From Kalaharituber pfeilii (lineage: Eukaryota; Ascomycota; Pezizomycetes; Pezizales; Pezizaceae), in NCBI GenBank assembly GCA_015179045.1, contig WHUZ01000082.1, positions 1-64,000 of the forward strand: a stretch of 64,000 nt of DNA, written 5' to 3'. The notes under the pieces are model-generated. The model worked only from the letters and a program-made list of their open reading frames with translations, was not told the origin of the DNA and searched no databases. This document shows, one piece after another, positions 54,420-64,000 of the stretch (positions are counted from its first letter, which is position 1; every line of letters begins with the position of its first letter). The position numbers and the translations under genes are program-made.

Positions 54420-56460
54420 TCAGAAATGTAGGTGTGATGGGGTCCCCTTCAAATTCAGAACACTAACGGGATGCTTAGAGCTCAGTAATTGCAATCATGG
54501 ATTCAAAAATTCCGAGATCAATTCGATTTGATCAGGAAAGAAACACCGACATTTCCGTTCTCTCAATCACACCAAGTATTTCTAAGCACCCATACCCCTA
54601 CCTAGGCACGCATACGCCCAATGACCGATTCCAATGGGATCGTAATGGGTATTTCATTTATTATGGAAGAGAAGCATTCCATAGCCTGACCCAGAGCATC
54701 CTGAACATGAGAATGGGGGCTACAAATGGTTATAAGGAGATGTACATTACTGGAACTCTGGGGTGGGGTAAATCTCGCCTCATATGTGCACTCGTCTGTT
54801 ATCTGATGCAACAAGGGAGACGCGTTTTTTGTATGCTCGGGACGCACGTTCGGCTTGTCGGTGCCAGTCTCCGAGCACCTCCGTGACTCCTTCCGCTTAG
54901 CTTTTGCAGATGACAATAAAACACTCTCAGAGCTGGAGTAATGCTCGAAAATAGAAGATTTAGAAGGGCTAGCACAGAAAATAGCCGGAAGAGGAATAAC
55001 GATGTACGTCTTCCTGGATCAAGCGAACGCGCTAGATCAAGTCAGTGCAGGCAGGGGGACAAAAACTGAGAGAGAACACTTATGCTTCTCGCTAAGTTGT
55101 TTGACTTATTCTCACTTTTAAGTTGCAAAAATTCAGATGAATGGTGGATTAACTGCAGTAAGTTTGATGCCCAGGACAATCTTTGTGAGCAATATTTATG
55201 ACTCTTGAAAGAAAGAAATGTCAAGCTGAAGGAGAAGGATAGGCAACAAGTTGCTGCTTCTAGCTGTTGTTCCGCAAAAACCTTCAAATCTTACGAGGCG
55301 GATGCTGCGGGGAACGGAGGAGGTAATTCAAGCACGGGAGTGCGTGTTCCTGAAGCGTATGATTATGCCAAACAGGTCGAAAATACACTCAAGATGCGCA
55401 GTGGGGAGCAGGAGGGTTGGTGAGGAGGAACTAGACTAGTTTATTTAATATACACCGGTGTAAGGAATGGATTTAGGCGGTTACAAGAGCAACGAGATTT
55501 GTATTGCCCCAACAGGCGAATTCGAAAAGCAACAGGTACGTAAAGCTGTAATGGTCTCCTTTCCAACTAAGAACGGCCGACTGACTTGAATATCAGATTC
55601 CTGGATGGTGTAGGAAACTTCCGTCCTAGGGGAGGACAGTTCCCCTTGGCGGCTACTGGCATGCCGTTTCGGACAAACCGTTACTCCTACAAAGCGAAAG
55701 ATGGTACTGGATAATCTGGTGCTGGCGAGTCATGGCCCAGTTTTGTGTGAACGCAGAAAGGATATAAGTTTTGTTCCTAAGCAAGAATGATTGAATCCCA
55801 GTGGCAACAACCCTTCGGTTCCTAATTTAGCAAAAGTTCCACTCGGCCAGGAGGTCAGAGGGGCATTTATTAGTTTAATTGATGTCGTATATGTAGCACA
55901 CCAAAAGAATGGTCTGCAATACTGTATCCATGAACCAAATTCCAAGTACCTGTGGAGAAAGTTCGCATTGCCGCGTGTTTTTTTTTATTTTTATTTTTTT
56001 TTTTTTTATTTCATTACTCGCATACCGCCTTGTAGGCTACGGCGGGGGTGTAGATCCATGCAAAATAATAAACAGAAAATAAACAGCATATAAAACCATA
56101 AAGTGAAAGGAAAAAGTGAGACTATATCCGGTTACTCCGCCGCCCAGTCCATCACCTCCGCCAACGTTATGTCTCCCCCCTCCTTATCTCTTGACAGCTC
56201 CCTTAACCCCGCCTCTCCTCTCGGTAGTCTTTTCTTCCACCCTTCACACCTACTCATGATGTGCTCAAAATTTTCGAAGTCTCTTCCGCACCATCTGCAT
56301 TCGGGAGAGGTCTCCTTCCCTATCTGATATCTCCACTGTCGTAGTCCCTTGTTTCCCAGAATTCCTGCGAGAGTGGACACCCTCCTCCGCCGCGTGTCCC
56401 CATTGGTGCAATTCTCGTTTCTCGCTAACCAGGGAATCACAGTCCCTTGAAAACAGCATT
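54420..56460 (+). pseudogene. Decayed copy of the Crinkler-type gene
   Basis: This region is collinear with the gene at 60150-62515. It starts at the end of exon 1 (CAGAAATGTAGGTGTGAT, shared first-intron sequence), continues through the P-loop exon (GTLGWGKSRLICALVCY at about 54750) and the intron near 55540-55597, into the nuclease-like region. Decay includes a frameshift near 54840, an in-frame stop at about 54940, a deletion of roughly 70 bp near 55124, and many changes after 55600. A LINE at 55979-56388 is inserted in it; the sequence resumes at 56389 (CCATTGGTGCAATTCTCG). Confidence 0.85.
55979..56388 (-). mobile_element. 5'-truncated LINE family B variant
   Basis: A 9-bp duplication, GCCGCGTGT, lies at 55970-55978 and 56389-56397. 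The minus strand encodes the ORF2 C-terminus (STLAGILGNKGLRQWRYQIG, CRWCGRDFENFEHIMSRC) and ends in a hairpin with GCCT/AGGC arms, as in the copy at 1154-1225. Confidence 0.88.
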
Positions 56461-56464
56461 TCTG

Positions 56465-56625
56465 AAGAAATCAAGGCATGGAATATGATGATTATTCCTT
56501 CAATTAACTCCTCACAAGCTGGATACCAAATTCAATTCTGGTCGTTGGGATGTATGTTGCCGCGCGCGATCAGTTTTGGTGTAAAACGTGCGTCGGGACG
56601 TGGTGTACGTCGCGTTGTGGTAAAT
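56465..56625 (+). repeat. Third copy of the 7434-8262 arm
   Basis: About 160 bp match 8098-8262, ending at the same GTGTACGTCGCGTTGTGGTA border. This is followed by AGTAATGATACT and an A-run, apparently the last dozen bases of a family-B tail. Confidence 0.75.
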
Positions 56626-56691
56626 TCCAGTAATGATACTGGAGGAAAAGAAAAAAAAAAAAAAAAAATTTCATGATTTATAACCGACATG

Positions 56692-56748
56692 CTTTTTTTT
56701 TTTACATCGCGTAACCTCCCTTACCGATGTTCACTATGGCAGGTCAAC
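56692..56748 (-). mobile_element. Diverged LINE tail, family A
   Basis: A T12 run and a diverged family-A tail. The arms read ACCTGCC and GGGAGGT, so the usual U-G pair has become U-A. The flanks CGACATGC (56684-56691) and TGACATGC (56749-56756) are the likely duplication. Confidence 0.75.
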
Positions 56749-56799
56749 TGACATGCATAGCGCTATCTCTTGAGAACTTGAGAAGTGGTGATAGTGAAT

Positions 56800-56833
<34 letters not shown>

Positions 56834-57405
56834 TCATTAATCGCTTGCCGCCCTATGGGCTATGGCGATGTCTTAAATACATAGAGAAGTAAGACGTAAG
56901 AAGTACACTAACCTCCCCAAGCAATGAATAACTGTAACTCGGTCCCCTCACTCCCCAAGCATCTCTATCAGCTTCTTCAGTGGGTCCTTGTAACGGCGGA
57001 CGTGGTCTGGGGCCCGTGGATGACGGCGATCTACGGAGCGCAGGCAGGAGGCGGCAGGCGGCAGTTCAGCAGTTCAGCAGTTCAGCGGATCGGCACAGCA
57101 GGTAACCACTCTACTTAGTAGAAACTAAATACAAGAGGTTGCGTAAAGAGAAAAAGGAAAGGAGAACACACAGCCATGAACACCACTTATATACACTTTC
57201 GAGACTGCAATACGCACTCAGGTCACATCCCTTTTACCCATATATATTGTACCGACATCCTGAAATGCTTGTCAGAGGGCATCTTTTGGCGTGAAACTAT
57301 CATCCTGAAATGCTTGTCAGAGGTCATCTTTTAGCGTGAAGTTATTTACCCGGCTCGCTATACAATATCCCGTTACAGTCCTCCTCCCCCTCCTCTCCCC
57401 GGAGG
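56800..57405 (-). mobile_element. 5'-truncated LINE family B with solo LTR inside
   Basis: A perfect 13-bp duplication, GGTGATAGTGAAT, lies at 56787-56799 and 57406-57418. A long T-run, the family-B tail and the last part of ORF2 are seen. ORF2 sequence resumes after the LTR (CCTCCCCCTCC near 57381). Confidence 0.92.
56989..57377. mobile_element. Solo LTR
   Basis: This 389-bp unit starts TGTAACGG and ends CCGTTACA, flanked by a 5-bp duplication, GTCCT (56984-56988, 57378-57382). There is an internal direct repeat of about 40 bp (ATCCTGAAATGCTTGTCAGA at 57257 and 57300) and a triple CAGTTCAG repeat near 57060. It arose by recombination between two LTRs of a lost element. Confidence 0.93.
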
Positions 57406-57702
57406 GGTGATAGTGAATATCTTGAGAGGTCCTGTACTAATTAGGATCTTAAAGACTTAATCAAGCTATTCACCAAGATAGACAAAAGGAGCAGCGACAA
57501 TCTGGTTGTATATAGAGCAGCGATGAATTCAAAATTTGCACTTGGTATGAAGGGCATTGATTCGGAATTGGGATCAGTAGCCCAGGCCACCTATCTTAGA
57601 ATCTGGACCACATGGCCCGGGGCCATCCACTTTTGTGTGGACAAAATGGCTGCCCCCGAACACCTAGGCTTCGTCCCAGCGTCATGCATACCAACAGTGC
57701 CT

Positions 57703-57767
57703 TTTTTTTTTTTTTTTTTTTTAATATCACATAACCCCGCTTGCAGCTGTTCGCCATGGCAGGGCAA
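57703..57767 (-). mobile_element. Ultra-short LINE tail insertion, family A
   Basis: This 65-bp insertion is flanked by CCAACAGTGCCT (57691-57702) and CCAACACTGCCT (57768-57779). Confidence 0.9.
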
Positions 57768-58852
57768 CCAACACTGCCTAGAACATACGTACAGTAATCA
57801 GTACTAAGGTTTTCAATTGTTTTTGTTTGGGGGGCTCGTGTTTGGCCTATAGAATCATGACAAAGAAAAAAGAAAAGTACGGACTGAACTGCTCTATCGA
57901 CGTTACTATAACACGCTTGCAAAAGGCCAGCAGAGCGCTTTTACTTGCACGCTTCCTCTCTGGTACTCTTGCCACTTTTTTTTTTTTTGTTTTTGAAAAA
58001 TAAACATAACCCCGGTTGTAGCGCGTAGCGATGGCAGGGTCCCTGGGCGAGCCCTCAGAGCCCGAAGACATGGTTAAAGCAAGCTCTATCATAGATACAT
58101 GATGCCCCCTCACCCCTCTCCCTAGCTTCTAAAACTTGATTTCGGAAAAGAATCTCTCCAACTCATCCCACTTCTCCCTATTCTCTGCTGTCCGCTTCCA
58201 GTTCTTTTCCATGTCCTTCCACTTCCTAAGCCCTGTTCTTCTGCTGACTGCATTGGAATGCCAGGTACTCTCGTGTCTGCAACTCTCTGCATCTGCACTT
58301 ATTTGACTTTGCTGCGTCTAGCTTTTTCAATGATACCTTGTACTTCTCTCTCTCCAATCACATGGTCATGAAATTGGATGCTGCTACTCTATCCTACTCT
58401 ATCACTTTTCTCTCTCTATATCTCTCCACCTCTCTCCTCTCCTTTCTCTACTTTCTGATTCTCTAGCACATTCTACTCCTAGTGGCCACCTTCCTCTCCT
58501 TCTTCCCTATTCCCTCCTTCACCTTCTCATCCGGTTTCTCATTGCCCACAATCTCGATGTGAGCCTTAACCCACATTAGTTTCACGTACTTCTCTCTCTT
58601 TACTATCCTATCCGCCACCTCTCTAATATCCTCTATCTTCCCCTTTCCCTCCCTCTGAATTGCCAAAATGGCCATCTATGAATCGAGGTAGATAAAAAGA
58701 AGAATCTCCGCTTCACGCTTCGTAATGCCCTTCTCACCCCCTTCACTTCCTTATCAAACACTATCGCTGCCACTGCTAACTTCCCTGCTCCTGCTCTGCT
58801 GTTCTCAATCTTGCTGCCATCTGAGTAGAGGATTGCTCTCTCTCTTCCGGCT

Positions 58853-58889
58853 CCCTCGCCATAGCCCACAGGACGGCACGCGAGTACTG

Positions 58890-58922
<33 letters not shown>
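58853..58922 (+). mobile_element. Ultra-short LINE tail insertion, family B
   Basis: This 70-bp insertion has a perfect 12-bp duplication, TCTCTTCCGGCT, at 58841-58852 and 58923-58934. It breaks the RNase H part of the worn family-A LINE. Confidence 0.92.
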
Positions 58923-58925
<3 letters not shown>

Positions 58926-58943
58926 CTTCCGGCTTCTTCTATC

Positions 58944-59030
58944 CAGTGAGCGGCACGAGCTAGCTCGAGCCGAGCTGGAGGGTGGGCTCGAGCCAGCTCG
59001 TGAGTAAGTGAGCTCGGCTCGAGCCTGGAT
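58944..59030 (+). repeat. Possible end of a hAT-like element
   Basis: CAGTGAGCGGCACGAGC opens a block of palindromic GGCTCGAGCC and GAGCTCG motifs, the layout of a hAT end with subterminal repeats. No matching opposite end or duplication was found, so this is tentative. Confidence 0.35.
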
Positions 59031-59773
59031 TGATTATATACATAATATTGACAAACTAAACTAAACTAAGCTAAATTTTCATCTTTCTCACTACTATCAG
59101 CTAAATTGTGCATTTCGAAGTTGTTGGTAGGTCAGAATGAGCTCCAAGTCTCTAATTTTTACTATATTAGGTATTTACAGTTTATGAAACCTTGCACTGG
59201 CTAAGCATTTTAAAGTTCTATCAATGTCTTCCAGCCCTCTCTTCCCTCCCCCTTCTTTCTGCCGGCTCTCTCTACCACTTCTATCACTACCTTTTCATAC
59301 TCTCTCTCCCATGAGATCTATTCTTTCTCTGTAAACCTTGCCCACTGCCCTTGCCAGTGGGCAAGAATTGCTTCGTACTCATTCTTCCCTCCAAGTGCCC
59401 ACTGCACTCCCCAGTCCCTCCAATTTCTCGCTCTCTTCTCCCTCTCCTCATTCCCTCTCCGAAAGTCTGCTGTGCACAGCTCCGCCAGTTCTAATGGTCC
59501 TTCTACTTCTTAGGCTATTGCTCTCACTTGTGCGCTATCCAGGATCGCCCTCACATCTTCTACTCCCCATACTCATTTACCCCTCCGCCCCTGGTCCCCT
59601 CCCCCCTCCAGCCGCCTTCTTCAGAACTTGTAGCTGTACCCTCTCCATCTCCCTTCCCCATGGTACTCTTGCATTTGGCCTCACTGTAGCTCATAACTTT
59701 ATCACTTCCTCCAATGCTATTTTTCTCTTCCAACCTCGTCTATTACAATCTTCCCTTCCAACTCATTTCCAGC

Positions 59774-59811
59774 GCCCTGCCATGGCGAGGAGCTACAAGC
59801 GGGGTCACGTG

Positions 59812-59847
<36 letters not shown>
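59774..59847 (+). mobile_element. Ultra-short LINE tail insertion, family A
   Basis: A perfect 14-bp duplication, AACTCATTTCCAGC, lies at 59760-59773 and 59848-59861. Confidence 0.92.
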
Positions 59848-59852
<5 letters not shown>

Positions 59853-59903
59853 ATTTCCAGCATACCAATGTGGCCCCTCACCCATCTTTTTTATTGCATC
59901 AAT

Positions 59904-59962
59904 ACCTCGCCATAGCCCGTCGGGCGGCCTGCGAGTATTGACATAAAAAAAAAAAAAAAAAA
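59904..59962 (+). mobile_element. Ultra-short LINE tail insertion, family B
   Basis: This 59-bp insertion has a perfect 14-bp duplication, TTTATTGCATCAAT, at 59890-59903 and 59963-59976. The hairpin loop is GTC. It lies about 190 bp past the Crinkler-type stop codon. Confidence 0.92.
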
Positions 59963-60149
59963 TTTATTGCATCAATGGCCTCCATGGCCACTAGGACACC
60001 CATTCCTTCCACACTATCAACAAGGCAAGGAGAGCTGGGCGTGTAATTACAACCTTTAAAAAGGAAACCGTAAAAGGGAAAAAAATTTAAAAGCAAAAAA
60101 AAAGCATCTTTGCGTACCACATTTTGCTTACGAATTACTAGTCTTCTCA

Positions 60150-62515
60150 CTAGTTCCTCTTATTCAAAATGATTGTGTTGCCTGCCCCCTTTCTCGCCAA
60201 GCTGAGCTTGTTCCCCACCTTCTCGGAAACCTGTCGGATGCTTCTGACCTCTCGGCGGTAACGTGGGAAAGTATACTTCCCATTACGTGTTTGCTTAGCT
60301 TGTTCGGCGACCAGCTCATCCTTCCTAGGGAATGTCGAGGGATCCTCAACAATCCACAAAAAAACAATTTCGATCTCATCGAACTCCGCATCTCCAATGA
60401 CGTTTGACCTGAATTTGTTCCATTTGGTGAAGAAGGCAAATTCCGAGTCTGCATGGCGGTTATTGATCGTGATCTGTACCGGTATGACTTGGAGACTCCT
60501 TTTAGCGCAAATCCCTTCATCCACCACAAGCGAGAAGATAATTGCATCAATAGAGCCGTAATTCCATGCACGGGGAATGTGCAAAATGGGGAATTTCTCC
60601 ATAGTCTCAGGGAGGTCCGGGAATTTGTTGATGGATATCGCATCCATCTTTCGGTGTGTAATACCATCAATTAGAATGCCCTCAGTTGAGATATGACTGA
60701 GTAGGACTTGCTCAATTAGGAACCCCAGCATGGAAGGGTTGTTACCACTGGATTCAATCATTTTCAGCCATTGCTTGCTTAGGAACAAATTGTATCCTTT
60801 CTGCTCTCGCAAAAACTGGGCCATAACTCGTCGGATAAGGCCAGCCTCGCATTGCCCGGTACCATCTTCCGCTATGTAGAAGTAACGATTGTCCAAAAGG
60901 GCGTGGTCGCCAAGGGAAACTTCCTCCCCCAGCAGGCAATTTTCGAGCACATCCAGGAATCTGATATTCAGGTCAGTGAGCAGTGGTTGCAATAAGTCCA
61001 TTACAACTTTGCGTACCTGTCACGTTCGAATTCGCCTTTCGTAGCAATAGCCTCCATGGCAAATCTTGTCACCCTTGCTACGGCCTCAACCCATTCCTTG
61101 CAGCGGTGGATGTCAATAAACAGGTCTAAGTCCTCCTCACCAACATTCCCCCCACTAGTACTTTTTAGTGCAATTTCGACCTGTTTGCCATGATCGTGGG
61201 CTTCAGGAACGTGACTTCCGCGACTCCCACCATGAATGACCTCTTCTACCCCCCGCAGCAATAGGGCATTCCGCCCCGTAAGATTTTCGATGTTTTTGCG
61301 GACATCAGCTGGAGGCAGCAACTTGTTGTCTATCCTGCCCCACCAGGCTTGCATTTCCTTCTTTAAAGAGTCATAAATATTGCTCACAAATATTATTTTA
61401 AATGTCAAACTTACCGCAGTTAATCCACCATTCATCTGAATTTTGGCAACTTGCTCTTGAACAAGCAGTGCAAGATCCGCCATCTTAAAATTACCACTCA
61501 CACTTTGAATAAAAAATTGAGAGTACGTCAAATGACTTAGCGAGGAGCATAAGTGTTCTCTCTCAGTTTTTGTCCCCCTCCCTGCACTGACTTCATCTAG
61601 GGCATTTGCTTGATCCAGGAAGACGTACATCGTTATTCCTCTTCCTGCTATTTTCTGTGCTAGCCCTTCTAAATCTTCCATTTTGGAGCATTGCTCCAGC
61701 TCTGATAACGTTTTATTATCATCGGCAAAAGCTAAACGGAAGGAGTCTCGGAGGTACTCGAAGCTGGCACCGACAAGCCAACGTGCATCAGGAGCGTACA
61801 AAACGCGTTGTCCTTGTAGCATTAAATAGCAGACAAGTGCACATATGAGGTGAGATTTACCCCACCCCAAAGTACCAGTGATGTACATCTCCTTATAACC
61901 GTTTGTAGCCCCCATTCTCATGTTCAGGAGGCTCTGAATCAGGCTATGGAATGCTTCTCTTCCATAATATATGAAATACCCGTTACGATCCCATTGGAAT
62001 CGGTCATTGGGCGTATGCGTGCCTAAATACGGATATGGGAGCTTTAAAAGACTTGTTGGGTTTGAGAGCACGGAAATATCCGGCGTCTCTTTCTTAATCA
62101 ATTGAAAGTGCTTTCGGAACTTTTCAGTTCCATCCACGGTTGGAATTACTAACGGCGAAACATCCCGTTAGTGTTCAGAATTTGAAGGGGCCCTATCACA
62201 CCTACATTTCTGGGGGTCCAGCGATGGCAATTGTTTAATGAAATGAGTGAGTTTTCCGGCCATACCCCACGTCATTCCCATTTTGACGTAGATTTTTGGG
62301 TCGATACCAAGGCACAACAGAGCTTTCGGATCCAACTCCTCCTTATGAATTATATCAAGACTATGATCACTAAACCCTCCAACACATGTTCGGAGATATT
62401 CAATGAATTCTTCTGTTCCCATTTCAAGAACCTCGGTCGCCGTAGCAGTATCCTCCGTGAACTTGCGCTTCACGCCCGCTGAAAGTTCTGTTCCCATCGT
62501 GAGAAGACCGTGCAA
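60150..62515 (-). CDS. Crinkler-type protein: SAM-like, P-loop NTPase, nuclease-like
   Basis: Exons are 62515-62206, 62148-61415, 61360-61017 and 60960-60150, giving about 732 residues. The 54-nt intron at 61361-61414 is in frame and could be retained (750 residues); splicing gives GGLTAKEMQAWW, which fits the family better. Residues about 30-95 form a SAM-like helical segment (EEFIEYLRTCVGGFSDHSLD). The NTPase has Walker A GTLGWGKSHLI, a VLYAPDARWL strand and Walker B-like MYVFLDQANAL. The C-terminal domain shows RAWNYGSIDAII and VIPVQITINNRHADS, resembling the PD-(D/E)xK-like ends of Crinkler-RHS effectors, with Q in place of the usual E/K core. Such proteins act on host or self nuclei in other organisms; here the role is unknown. 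No secretion signal or LxLFLAK motif is present. A pseudogene copy is at 54420-56460. Confidence 0.85.
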
Positions 62516-63059
62516 AAGGATTGATGCTCTGAAGTGTCCCGATGCTACAATTAGGCAAGAACGGGTGGTAGCTTAGTCGGTGACAATGGCCGAGGGTTAG
62601 TCTCATGCGTAGCGAGAAAGGTCGTAAAGCTGCTGGGTCTTGGCATGAGACTAGTTGAGGGTTCCGTAGAGCCAGCATCGCTTGACGTTTAGTCAGCAGC
62701 GTTGGTTTGCTGCATTTTTCTCTCTGGGGCTGTTGAAGATTATGCAACGAGCATCACGGGACATGTCACGTGAGGCTGTCATGTGTGAAGGATAGCACAT
62801 GAACCGAGATTATGGTATAAGGTAATTCCATGTGATGAGGAATCTAAGTTTATGGATACGTGTTGTGATGATGAGCAACCTTAATACGCGCACAATTTGC
62901 TAGCAGCTCATGTCTATAAATAGGTGGATGTTAGAAGCACATACTGTACGTTGAATACAAGATATAAGTGTGAACAATACTATACGCATTCCTGCGCATC
63001 TTTTCCGTATATGTTGCTACAGACCTTCTGAGGTACAAAAGCCAAGCATAGTAAAAGTT
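62516..63059. other. Upstream region of the Crinkler-type gene
   Basis: No gene seen. TATAAATAGG at about 62933 is a plausible TATA box pointing rightward, away from the gene, and could belong to a worn LTR. Confidence 0.35.
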
Positions 63060-63253
63060 TTTATTCTTATATATTTTTTAGTTAACTTCTTTAAATTTAA
63101 GTACCTCTTCTAATAAAACAGGGCTAAAGTTTTTTATATAAATATAGTACTATTTAAAAGCTATAATCTTAGTTCTCTTAGATTTAAAACTTAAATATAA
63201 GTTATAAAATTAAATTTATACTTACTAGTATCTATATATTACTATTATTATAT
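63060..63253. other. Extremely AT-rich block
   Basis: About 190 bp, nearly all A and T, rich in TATATA and TTAAA. It may be a mutated repeat (RIP-like) or a spacer; no coding content. Confidence 0.6.
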
Positions 63254-63880
63254 TGTTACGGGCGTGAGGGGCTAGGCTCCGGTGGGCGCTGGAAGGTTCT
63301 GGATGTTACGGCTACGGAGGTGCGTATTCGGCGGGCTGGAGTTGCTACGGAGGTGTGTATACGGCGGGCCGGAGTCGCTACGGAGGTGTATATACTGCGG
63401 GCCGGGAGGGCAGCTATTCGGCGTGGAGCGCGCAGCGGAGGGGAGCGGTTCACGGGCGTAATGAGGAAACGATAGGTTTTAGAGTTATAGAGGACTTAAA
63501 ACACCGCTTGTGTCTTGATTCTTTCAACTGTGCTATCGCCTGTGCTTAAATAGACTGAGCGCATCATATATGACTAGTCAAGCAAATAAAGAAATGACAA
63601 TCCCCTTAACAATGCCAATAATCGTAACAAAGAAACATGCAAAAGTAGTACAGGCACAAGATAATAATATGTACTAATGCATGTGCGCATACACCGAGTG
63701 CTTTACAAGTCCAAAGACCATAAACAATGACACACACTTCCTTGGCACTTCCCTATTCGAAGGATAAAGAACCTTCTGCCAAGCCTCACGGGTGATCAGT
63801 CCGCTCTAACAGCATTGGTCTTACGAACAGTTCAGGGTAAGTGTTCCCCTAGTCGGGTAAGTCTTACCTTGGCCGTAACA
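63254..63880. mobile_element. Probable LTR
   Basis: The unit starts TGTTACGG and ends CCGTAACA, perfect 8-bp inverted ends of TG...CA type resembling those of the solo LTR at 56989. The flanks (TATAT and CAACC) are not duplicated, so it may be one LTR of an element continuing out of the window or a rearranged copy. Confidence 0.6.
63311..63409. repeat. Three tandem 33-bp repeats
   Basis: Three diverged copies of a unit beginning GCTACGGAGGTG and containing CGGCGGGC, inside the probable LTR. Confidence 0.8.
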
Positions 63881-64000
63881 CAACCGGCAGCCCGGAAATG
63901 TACTGATCACACCCTAGCCGCCAGGTCCTAGTGTGAGTCGAGTCGGTGTCGAGTTTTGTAGCATACGTACATACTCGGCTCATACCAGCTCAGCTGCTGG

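Larger units (their letters stand above)
57976..59300 (-). mobile_element. Worn LINE family A with RNase H remnants
   Basis: A T-run and a family-A-like tail with extended 3' UTR (57976-58075) are followed leftward on the element by RNase H pieces: MWVKAHIEIVGNEKPDEKVK (58463-58675) and ILYSDGSKIENSRAGAGKLA (58633-58869). It ties the family-A tail to a LINE ORF2. C-to-T-like drift has produced many stops and a very pyrimidine-rich plus strand. The 5' edge is not defined; similar composition continues toward 59760. Confidence 0.68.

Noticed and set aside
57847..58113. 88-residue minus-strand frame
   Set aside because: It runs across a LINE poly(T) and 3' UTR and has no independent support.
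62765..63024. Possible LTR with TGT...ACA ends and a TATA box
   Set aside because: No target duplication, primer site or partner LTR could be found.
1..64000. tRNA, rRNA or other structured RNA genes
   Set aside because: None could be recognised by eye apart from the LINE tail hairpins.

Overview
The window looks like nuclear DNA of a filamentous ascomycete. The evidence is short introns (about 45-60 nt with GTRNGT donors, CTAAC/CTGAC-like branch sites and YAG acceptors), a NACHT/WD-repeat NLR of the fungal NWD type, Tad-like LINE fragments and a Crinkler-type effector gene. The transposon load and many nested insertions would suit a repeat-rich Pezizomycete such as a truffle or relative, but that placement is a guess.

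Four host-type genes stand out. (1) 14658-20144 (-) is a six-exon NLR: NWD N-terminal domain, NACHT, pentapeptide-like repeats, WD-type repeats. (2) 27413-29998 (-) is a ComEC-like metallo-beta-lactamase-fold hydrolase. (3) 36916-47347 (+) is a seven-exon gene for a protein of about 2,840 residues made of beta-rich tandem repeats followed by filamin-type immunoglobulin repeats; it is split by a 1.42-kb antisense retroelement. (4) 60150-62515 (-) is a Crinkler-type gene with a SAM-like segment, a P-loop NTPase and a C-terminal nuclease-like domain. A decayed copy lies at 54420-56460.

The rest is mainly mobile DNA: a Ty1/copia remnant (1-3131), a Ty3-like gag-pro unit with a predicted -1 frameshift signal (22273-25718), several inverted-repeat DNA elements (3195-4753, 7434-8262, 9436-12847, 30530-32935), a non-autonomous hAT-like element with an 8-bp target duplication and a matching empty site in the same window (11064-11940), a solo LTR (56989-57377) and 5'-truncated LINEs.

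The most striking signal is a swarm of about 30 tiny poly(A) insertions, many only 37-80 bp long including the A tract, most flanked by 9-18-bp target duplications. They are the extreme 3' ends of two LINE families. Each tail can fold into a hairpin, and many family-A insertions start at or within a base or two of its foot. They have inserted into other transposons, intergenic DNA and, in a longer ORF1-bearing form, into the coding sequence of a host gene.
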